From assembly GCA_963971285.1 (NCBI GenBank), contig OZ020244.1, positions 1,302,001 to 1,366,000 of the forward strand: DNA of 64,000 bases. The letters are read 5' to 3'. Position numbers and translations under genes: made by a program. This stretch comes from Astropecten irregularis (taxonomy: Eukaryota; Echinodermata; Asteroidea; Paxillosida; Astropectinidae). The notes beneath the pieces are model-generated. The model worked only from the letters and a program-made list of their open reading frames with translations. It was not told the origin of the DNA and made no database searches. Shown piece by piece: positions 55,941 to 64,000 of the stretch. Every line of letters begins with the position of its first letter. The first letter of the stretch is position 1.

Positions 55941-58900
55941 GTCAGGCTCAGGCTCAGGCTCAGGCTCAGACTCAGTCTCAGGCTCAGGCGTGGGGTTTTG
56001 CTACCCGGTGCCATTTTGTGTCCTAAATGATATGAAGGAGTTTGAGATACATGGCGAAGCTGGAGCCTTTCTTCTGCTTCGTCGTGTGGCCCAATCCCTT
56101 CGTTCGTTTTTGGGCCTCAAATGGCGGCAGCGAAAGAGGTACCAAGCCTAGCCTCAAGCCAGGTTTCGTAAAGGCCCTCAAACTCAGGCTCCATTTCGTG
56201 AATCCATTTTAAAATTACGGGTATCAAAATAAAGACGTTTGGCTGCGGTTCTGAAGTAGATTCTCTGGTTTGAAACAGAAAACGAGTTTCAGCTTCAATG
56301 AAAAACCACAACCTATTATTTTCAGCATATGTATGGCAGAGACGAAGCCGGAGCCTGAGCTAGAGCCGAGCTTTGAGAAAGGCCCAAATCTCATTAAAAA
56401 CAATCTAACATGGTTTATATAGGCGGGACATGCCGCTACAATTCTGGTAGAACGCATGTGAAGATTGTATTCACCATTACACTGAGTTATAATGCAGATT
56501 TCTTGTGGTATGTGAAATTAAGGTTGCAATATTTCTCTAAAATCTTGTACAATTCGAAATTGGCCCTTGAATAACTTTAAGAAGTCAACTGTCATGGATG
56601 ACATTTCACTAATTGGAAAGAAGCATTCTTGCCATGAACGAGTTTCTGTATTTCATTAAATCATAATCTATATCTACTTAACTACTTTGGTTTATGTCAT
56701 CAGTCAACATGTGCCCAGCTGCATGTGCTCAAATATTTTCCAAGTAACATCTTTCCCTGCTGTTGGTCTTAAGTCATAATCCCACTGGCCCACTTATGCT
56801 AAAGACTTCACAAGACTGGGATTATTATTAAGGGCTTTGCAAAATAAAATCACTATGTTCATTATGGGAAGGGGCAAGTTTATAAGGAAAAGGAACATGC
56901 GAGTTATACATGAACTAAATCAATAAAAGGAAAGTGATTTTTGACATCGATTTTAAAATCTTTGGAATTGTAACCAGAGTAAAATCAAAGACTGGCCCTG
57001 ACGGTTGATATATGAATAAAGTAAGGTCGTGATCAAATTCTCTGGCTGTGGCTGAAAATAACACACAATGTTATGGAAATGGCTGCAGTCACTGGCTAGT
57101 GGCTGTCATAGGTGCGTGCGTAATTTGCAGCCGCAGCCAGAGAATTGGGAGATGGAATAAGTATTGCATACCAAGGGTATGTTTAAGTGTGTAATACACC
57201 CCGAGGGTACAAATATTCTTTGACCAATTAAAATAACAGTACCAGATGGTGGAAGAATAAACCTGTGTGACAGCTGACGGTACAGAATTACCAGGGGCTA
57301 ATTCCACATCCCTGCTTAGCACACAAATTTGCTAACCATCAAATTTCTGTCGTATATAGGATTAACAACCAAATGTCCATGTTGTGTGTTTAACTTGTGA
57401 TTGTTCTTTGGCTGTTGTTCACTGACCATGAATATCAAATGGAATTTTTAATGGTGGTTTGTTTTATTGAGCAAGTTTTGTGCTAAGGAATTTGTATGTG
57501 CTTATAGCAGCTCCATGAAATTGAACGAGACATTTGGCGATGTATTAATGGATGTTTCATCGTCTTGTTAGGTATCAAAATACTTCAGAAGTGATTATGA
57601 AGTGTAAAATGCCGTGTGCATTGCTCAGAAGATGATCTTAGAGATATTGTCAACTCACTGGTATTATGACAAATGAGGAACAAGATAGTAAAAGTGCATG
57701 TAGTATATCATATCTTATCTAGATACGTTCCGTTCTTTGCCAAAGCACAATCATTATTATTGAAAAATACTACAAAAATCTATATTTTCAACTTAACAAC
57801 TGAATTTTGACAGACACGGAAGAGATCGGATACGTTGATAAATTTATCTTTTTCAAACTAAGTGTAGGCCTACATTGGTGTATGGTGAAATGTCATAGTT
57901 TCATTCAGATAGGCCTATGCTGCACTTCGAAAACTCAAATGATAACTGCAATTTATTAGAGAGTTTGTCAGTGACTATACGGAGCCTCAATTCTAATGTT
58001 GGTTGTGGAATGACAAACGCAATACACCAAGAATGAGGTTAATATATGTTAATATATTTCAAGTATTCTGTAATCACTTAAGGTGCATTCGTTTAGCTCA
58101 CACGGGTCAGCCCTTACTGGGAATGGTCGTGCTATACTGCACAAAACAAGCGAGAGAATGGGGACGAGGTTGACTGATGTCGACCCGGGGAGCTAAACGA
58201 ATGCACCCATAGCGAACTATAGGCCTTTCATGGCGCATCCATCTTGTCACCTTCCTTGTATACCCGTTGGAAAAGATCACACCGATTCTAAACAGAAAAC
58301 GGGCACCAGACTATTTTGAATCCAAGCCTCGGTTTGATTGCACTGCTTCGAATGTGGGATGGATGCACCGTGAATAAGCCATAGTAGAATTGACAGAGTA
58401 ACACTGTATGGAATGCAGTGTTTTCTGAATGGACACGTGGAATTACATGGGATGAATCATTTAACTTGGTGATTATTATAATCAGACAAAATGAAATACT
58501 ATGGGCAACATCACATCGAATAGAAACACACAGATATGAATATTGAATGCACAAAGAATGATGCGGTTCCATGGTAATGGTTGCTAAGCGAATTATATAT
58601 GAGATGACCTAATGAACATGAGCCGCAGTGGTTATGCATGGCCTGGTATCACACAATAGCAGCAACAATCATAAAATTTGTCATCAAATTCAGTAACACT
58701 GACAATTGAAAAGAAAGTAATATCTCTCATTCGTTGCGCCGGCAAAAGACAGCGCTGGCAAATTTCATGCGATAAATTAAACATATTTAGCTTTTTGTGA
58801 TTCTGGCTCGCATGAGCCATAGACGTTACACAAGTTTGGACAAGGTTTTTGTAATCTGTTAACTTGTACATGAAGTATCCTAAAATTAACGAAGGGAACA

Positions 58901-61900
58901 TTTACTGTTCTTATACTTCAAATTTGAAATCAACCAATCTCCTTAATATATGAAATTATGCATCAATACTGGTCTGGCGTGTCGTACTCAAGATCTTGTG
59001 GCCAATCTACAGATTGTGGGTTCGAATCCAGCCATGGAATAGTGGTGCTTGTGTCCTTGGGCAAGACGCTTTGTCACATATTGCTCCTCTTCACCCAGGT
59101 GTAAATGGGTACCTGCGAGGGTAGAGATGGCTTTGTGGTTTGATTACCCTCTGTGCACGAGGTTGTATACTCCCCAAGGAGCTGATAATGTTTCAGGAAT
59201 GTAAATGGGCCCGATGACCAGGGATAATATAGTGTAAAGCGTTGCGATACCACTCTTGCGTGTAAGAGCGCTATATATAAACGCCTATATTATTATTATT
59301 ATTTCTTAGGAATCATAATAAACTTGAGTGAAGGTACATCTATATAGTACAGATATGGTAATATATCGTGGGATATACTTAGTGACATACCCATAATGTT
59401 AAGATAACGTTCCTTAGTCGAGCCCCACTGGGTTTTGGGTGAACGCTAACATTATCTGGTGCCTTGTTGAGACCGAGTACAATAGGTTGAATATGTCTCC
59501 ACAGGCAAATTCTAAAGGTGTATAGGTCCCCACAAGGTTTTCACGAAACTGATATTTGGAATGAACTCAAAAAGAAGAATTTCCAAGGTATACTTATCCA
59601 CCGCAAAGTATTTTATACAAGGGACGTTTGATAGAAATTTCAACCCAGGGATGTGATTCTGGTTCAAATGGGAGCGATTTCAATTCTGCTCTTCAGAGAG
59701 TGTTCATTAGTACACAAGAACAAAGCCATGTCTCAACAAGGATACAAATTCAGGTATGGGAGTATGATTGTAGGAAGAGTGACGAACAAAGCCAAGGGTG
59801 GGGCACAATTTGTATTCATAACAGACATGTTAGAAGGTAAATAACTCAAGAGGCTTACAAATCTCAAAAAATGAACAGCTGGTTTTTGTAGGGTACATTT
59901 TTAGATTCTTCTGAATATCAACTAAAGTCTTCACGAACAGAATTAAAAGCAACGAGTCACATTTAAAAGGAAAAAGCCAAATTTGGGAAGCAAATGTATT
60001 AATATCTTGAAAGAAACTATAACCAGCCACAAAATGAAGAAGACAGAAACAATTTCGACAATTCTTTGGAACTTAGGACAGGTATCTTGAGGCTACAGGG
60101 GTCATTTAGTGAAGTGGAAGAAGGTAAAGCACTACAGTGGTGCTATGGGAGACTTTGGAGTCTTCAAGTTAATAGAGCACGCGCACGCACGCGCACAACA
60201 ACGCGCGCATGCTCACAATTGTACGCGCATGCTCAGAGATAGCAAACTTCAGTCTGCTGCCGCCAACGTCTCAAAAGTCTCCCATTGAGTTTCTACATGT
60301 TAGTCTGGTTTACGGACCAATAGAAACAAATGCAACAAAACCAAGCCAATGTCCCGGATGTAGCTTCTACTATTTTGAATGACTGGAATGGTTGTACGTT
60401 GAATACATAGGATGACGGAGTGATGAAGATATACTTCAAGATAGACTGGTATCCTACCTTTTTCAACAAGCAGATCAGATTGCCCTGAGCATTCATAGAA
60501 GGAAGATGGTATATGGGAAAGCCAGTGGAGTGAATAATGAGTGCAAGATGAACAAGTCTAATTAACTTTATCATCAGTAAATATCTCTCAAGTATCTAAA
60601 TTATGCCATTTAGCTACCAACATATTTTTTGAATATTTCAATTCTTCTAATTGGAATTCTTTAGTCATTAGACGTCATGTGTTACCAGCGCTGCCCATGT
60701 ACTTTCCTGAAAGGTATCTCGCATTTATATTGACACTCTTAATTGTTTAGGGTAGTATCATACTTTGGTAGTAACCAAAACAGAAATGTTCACAGATTTA
60801 CGTATAACTTTCAAGGTATGAAGATAATGCTTGAAGAAACATACCGTTAAAATATTTCAGCCAGAAATAGTGAATTTATCCAGAAATTAGTCAAACAAAA
60901 TGGAAAACAGTTTGATCTCGGGGTAAGATCAAAACCATTCTTTATGTTTTATAAGAGAAATTGAGTCGATTTTCGCTATTTTCTCGTGACCCAGATGTCT
61001 GATTGAGCTCAAATGTTCACAAGTTTATCATTTCATGTACATGCTGGATTAGACTAAGTGTGAGTGCTGTGACCTTTACCAATCAGGTATCATACCGTTT
61101 GTGCTGTAATTAAGTGCTTTAAGAATACCATGAGATTGTAACAGACAACGTTCTATCATCAAACATGTCATGAGGATTGTTTAGATAGTAAACTTACTTG
61201 GCATCTCTGGATCAATGATCTGTCCGGGTCCTAGGTCTCCAGCGAACATCCTGGTGTACATAGCAGCCTTCAAGTTCATCTGCATTAAAGAGTTACCTTC
61301 GATGTTTGAGCCGGATCCGAGCTCCAGCTGGGGCTTACGAACCCAGAGACTTGGTTTGCCACCAACCCTGAAGAGACAAACAGAGAAGGGTTAAACTTGG
61401 AGTTCATGTCTACCAAGGGGCCTTTCTCAAAGCTACGGCTCCGGCTCTGGCTTCGTCTCTGTCATCCATATACTGAAAATATAGGTTGTGGGTTTTCATT
61501 GAAGCTGAAGCTCTGATCTTCTTGTTCAAACCACAGAATCTACCTCCGAACCGCAGCCAAAAGTCTCTATTTTTATACCCGGTTATTTTAGAATGGATTC
61601 ACGAAATGGAGCATGAGCATGAGCCTGAGCCTCCGTTTCGTAAACGCCACATGGATCATTTCACGAAGCCTACGATCGATCATAACTTGAGTTACGATAT
61701 ATCGTAACTCGAGTTACGAAGAATAACCAATCGTAGGGGCCTATATCCTATATTGGACTGCAATATTTTAAATTGGTCCTTCGATTGATAGTAAGTTACG
61801 ATGAGTTTGGTGAAATCGACCCCATGCCCTAAAGGGTTTAATGAAATGAAAATACACTTATGTAACTTCATCACGGAAACACTATCTATATATCAGATAT

Positions 61901-63673
61901 AATAATATAACTCCATTTTGGTACGTGCAGCACGTGCCATAGGTACCTTTAGGGAGTTTGTATATATCTTGACGTGTTAATAAACCCAGTTGTAACCACA
62001 CCATTGGCATATTGCATTGCAAAAATAGAATCCAATTTGAAATGAAAATATAACGACGCATGGTTGAAATAGTTTGTACTATTAGAGTACGCAGAATCAT
62101 TGAGCATGTTACATTCCTAGCTCAACATTTCTAGATCGTACTGGGACGAAACCGCAATCTTTGAGAAGCACTCTCAATGTCTGAACAATAATAGAATGAT
62201 CCCCAATCCTTCACAGCCTAAAACAGTCATTTCATGTATAAACATTAAAATGAAATTATCATTTACAAGGAGATAAACTTAGAAGGTGTATCAACTTTGA
62301 AATATGTTTTACTTATGGTTTAGTAATTAAATAGTAATCGATATGGCACTAAATTTCGTTTAATGAAACAGAAATAACGACTCGACACAAAATAAATTCG
62401 TTCGTAAGTATAACCAAAGTAAGTCCAAGTTGCAAAATCTGGGTCAAATATATTGAAGTAAGTTGAAAACTTTGCTATAAGACCTCAAAGTTCTGAAACA
62501 ATAATGTCAAAATAAAAGTTTAATCACAAAAAAGGAGAATTACAAACAATTGAATATTCAGTAACAATATTGTAGATGCAAGTAAATTTTTAAGCAATGG
62601 AACGACGTTACGTTTAAAGGTAGTATCATACTTTGGTAGCATACCGAAACAGAAATCTTCACAGATTTACGTATAACTTACAGGGTATAAAGATGGTGAT
62701 AACACACCATTAAAATTTGTCTGTCTGAAATACAAAAAAAGAGTAAAACCAATGAGCAAAAACAATTTTGATAAAAAATAACGGTGAAAAGATTTTAAAA
62801 ACACTGTCGGCGTTTTTCACCGTTTTCTCCAAAAGTGGGCATCGTATGGGACTGAAATTTTCACAGATGACTGTTACTATATCTTTCTTGATATTATTTT
62901 TGCCCATGAATCTGCATTTCTTTGACAAAAACCAAAGTTTAATATTACCTTTAATAAGAAAATTCATGTGTTATGAAAGCCTATATATAGTAAATTAAAA
63001 GTGTACCTCTGATAATTATGGTATTAATTTATAATGCTCTGTAAAAACAACGCCTTCTGTAAAAGTGATTATTACGCAATTAAACATAATGTGATGTGGC
63101 CAGGGGCCAATTTCATAGAGCTGCTTAAGCACCAAAAACCTTGGCAAATAAAATCAGTATGCCAGCCAAAACTCCTTGTGAATGTTATGCTCAGCAAACA
63201 ATGGCTGAATATATACAAGTTAAATACAGTAAACATCACATACAAATTTGGTTGGCAATCCTGTTTGATCAAGGAAGACTTTTCATGCTTAAGCAAATTT
63301 TGGTGCTTAAGCAGCTCTATGAAATTGGCCCCAGGTACGTGATGTCTATTTCAGTAACACCTTAATCAATGTGAATCCATTGGGAATATATGCCACTACC
63401 GATTACATTGCATAGTTAAATAGCATTGGTTATCATACCCTTATTGTTTCTGCTATTTACATCTTCACTAGGCCTATTGCATTACACCCATGGTATTCAA
63501 CTGGGACTGGTATTTCAACTGTGTGCTAAACACCATCTCAATTCAGATTGATCATGTACCGTGAAATGAAGAAAGTTTACCGTACCTTTCTGTTTCGTGG
63601 CTGCCGTTATGTAGAGCGATTTTCCCCGGTGACTCTTGGCCTTGCTTGCTATTTCCAACACCTACCTCGTTAT
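53826..63673 (-). CDS. 3' part of a C2-domain protein, probably RIM (RIMS) family
   Basis: Five exons in gene order: 63586-63673, 61198-61367, 55716-55847, 54954-55093, 53826-53981; all GT-AG and in phase, 228 codons ending in TAA. The gene continues past the right edge. The first two exons are low-complexity linker (Ser/Gly/Asn-rich, then GDLGPGQIIDPEMP). The last three form one C2 domain: TTGEIQLGLK, LYVEIIQCRKISYKF, DLYVKGYLV, SKKKTHICKFT, FNEVFMY, LQISLWADGGRFGRN, LGEAMIWLD, EGWYKLL. GEIQ-GL, SKKKT, LQ-W-D-GR and GWYKL followed by a short Ser-rich tail recall the C2B domain that ends RIM active-zone scaffolds. Several Ca2+-binding Asp positions look absent, as in RIM C2 domains. Synaptotagmin-like proteins and Piccolo are alternatives. 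Confidence 0.72.
54038..54760 (+). repeat. CAA/CAG-rich low-complexity array
   Basis: Made of AACAACAGCAG trinucleotides, with a longer sub-unit AAGAACTGCAACAAAACAAC in the centre and two copies of AATGGAAAAACC-AAGATTAT-ATCATGAATGA (near 54225 and 54662). Lies in the last intron of the RIM-like gene. Frames stay open on both strands because of the triplet period. Confidence 0.9.
55265..55590. mobile_element. MITE with CTATAGACCTTT ends
   Basis: GCTATAGACCTTTCTTTTGC at the left and AAAAAAAAGGTCTATAACTG at the right. The interior (AAGATGGCGGAAAC, CATGCCAACCACGAGCCAA) has no long frame. Intron of the RIM-like gene. Confidence 0.7.
55905..56392. mobile_element. Nested elements: 51598-type inside a GAGGCTCAGGCTC element
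   Basis: The outer element starts CTTTCTCAAAGCTCAGGCTC with a (CAGGCT)n run to about 55990 and ends GAGCCGAGCTTTGAGAAAGG near 56390. Inside, about 55990-56170, a reverse 51598-type element (TTTGTGTCCTAAATGATATG to CAAGCCAGGTTTCGTAAAGG) interrupts it. Intron of the RIM-like gene. Confidence 0.8.
57030..57150. mobile_element. Short hairpin MITE
   Basis: AAATTCTCTGGCTGTGGCTG / CAGCCGCAGCCAGAGAATT with inner GGCTGCAGTCACTGGC. Confidence 0.78.
57305..57520. mobile_element. GCTTAGCAC family MITE, reverse
   Basis: TGCTTAGCACACAAATTTGC, CTTGTGATTGTTCTTTGGCT, AGGAATTTGTATGTGCTTAT; interior close to 34390-34632 in reverse. Intron of the RIM-like gene. Confidence 0.78.
58082..58212. mobile_element. 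Short hairpin MITE
   Basis: GGTGCATTCGTTTAGCTCAC / GGAGCTAAACGAATGCACC, with further pairing CGGGTC / GACCCG. Confidence 0.83.
58972..59306 (+). mobile_element. Long tRNA-derived SINE
   Basis: GGTCTGGCGTGTCGTACTCA head, GTGGGTTCGAATCCAGCC B box, central CTTGGGCAAGACGCTTTGTC and CACCCAGGTGTAAATGGGTA, tail AGCGCTATATATAAACGCCT then (ATT)n. Intron of the RIM-like gene. A tail-only relic lies at about 28725-28772. Confidence 0.87.
60140..60300. mobile_element. Hairpin element with alternating purine-pyrimidine core
   Basis: CTATGGGAGACTTTGGAGTC and GTCTCAAAAGTCTCCCATTG are inverted ends. The core, about 60178-60235, is nearly pure CGCGCA/TGCGCG alternation, a Z-DNA-prone sequence. Confidence 0.75.
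60748..61100. mobile_element. TTAAAGG MITE, subfamily B, reverse
   Basis: Left end GGGTAGTATCATACTTTGGT is A-like; the interior and right end (CTTTACCAATCAGGTATCAT) are B-like, so this copy looks recombinant. Ends ~100 bases from a RIM-like exon. Confidence 0.72.
61418..61652. mobile_element. GAGGCTCAGGCTC element, complete
   Basis: GGGCCTTTCTCAAAGCTACG at the left, GCCTCCGTTTCGTAAACGCC at the right. Begins 50 bases from a RIM-like exon and abuts the palindromic MITE at 61648. Confidence 0.8.
61648..61824. mobile_element. ~140-bp palindromic MITE, reverse, with internal duplication
   Basis: ATTTCACGAAGCCTACGATC to GGTGAAATCGACCCC. The central AACT-GAGTTACGA block is present twice, making this copy ~30 bases longer. 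Confidence 0.82.
62614..62954. mobile_element. TTAAAGG MITE, subfamily A, full length
   Basis: TTAAAGGTAGTATCATACTT at the left and AATATTACCTTTAA at the right; 341 bases, in an intron of the RIM-like gene. Confidence 0.85.
63103..63337. mobile_element. GCTTAAGCAC-family MITE, complete
   Basis: GGGGCCAATTTCATAGAGCT to AGCTCTATGAAATTGGCCCC: about 35 bases of perfect inverted end including GCTTAAGCACC. 235 bases. Intron of the RIM-like gene. Confidence 0.87.
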
Positions 63674-64000
63674 CTATGAAAGAGAAACGTTAACAAAGAG
63701 ATGATGAATATACGCCATTACTAACAAGCAGTAGACGGCAGCGATACCAGTCTTATGATATCATACACTACATGCAGTGCATCATATCATACACGGCCTG
63801 CATACCACACCCGAAATGAATTAATAACCATTGACATGCTACGTCAGTAGACCCTACGGGGAGCTAGCTAGGTACCGTATATGGTATAACTGATGGAGTC
63901 GCGCGCAGCCCCACACCCAGGGGACTTAGCAGCATGAAAAGGGGGACTACCGACATTCCCTACTCATATCAATCATTCAATCAATACTTAGAACTGTCAG

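Noticed and set aside
62710..62998. Frames on both strands near 62.8 kb
   Set aside because: They lie within a subfamily A MITE.
1..64000. Autonomous transposase, reverse transcriptase or endogenous viral gene
   Set aside because: No frame showed transposase, RT, integrase or capsid motifs; all mobile elements seen are non-autonomous.

Overview
This is eukaryotic DNA: genes split by GT-AG introns, AT-rich intergenic sequence and very many short dispersed repeats. The proteins (an HSPA14 orthologue, a single MANF/CDNF-type gene, a C1orf74-type protein, a PLCXD, a CYP4-type P450 and a RIM-type C2 protein) fit an animal. The gene set and repeat style suggest a marine invertebrate, probably a non-vertebrate deuterostome such as an echinoderm; the species is an inference. 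There is one run of 200 N (30480-30679), so this is a draft assembly.

Layout. 1-5325: no gene, only repeats. 5326-18592 (minus): a complete nine-exon CYP4-type P450 of 533 codons, with introns full of tandem arrays and MITEs. 18593-23262: intergenic, with a second copy of the 60-bp minisatellite. 23263-32447 (minus): an HSPA14 (Hsp70-like) gene with 13 exons placed and one or more exons missing at the assembly gap. 32448-32844: a 397-bp divergent promoter. 32845-35641 (plus): a complete four-exon MANF/CDNF gene. 38659-39531 (minus): an uninterrupted C1orf74-type gene. 40470-42031 (plus): a complete two-exon PLCXD gene. 42032-53825: mostly repeats, including a 1.1-kb array of an 83-bp unit, plus one doubtful small gene. 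53826-63673 (minus): the 3' part of a gene ending in a RIM-like C2 domain; its 5' part lies beyond the window.

Reading frames were checked by hand: exon phases agree at every junction listed for the P450, MANF, PLCXD and C2 genes, and for HSPA14 on both sides of the missing exon(s).

Two themes stand out. First, HSPA14 and MANF/CDNF lie head to head, the same arrangement as human HSPA14 and CDNF on chromosome 10, so a chaperone/ER-proteostasis gene pair appears to have kept its divergent promoter across deuterostomes. Second, the non-coding space is built from a few recurring families: TTAA-flanked MITEs starting TTAAAGG, a ~140-bp palindrome ending GTGAAATCGACC, stem-loop elements, tRNA-derived SINEs, and a 60-bp minisatellite present as three arrays and several single-unit relics.
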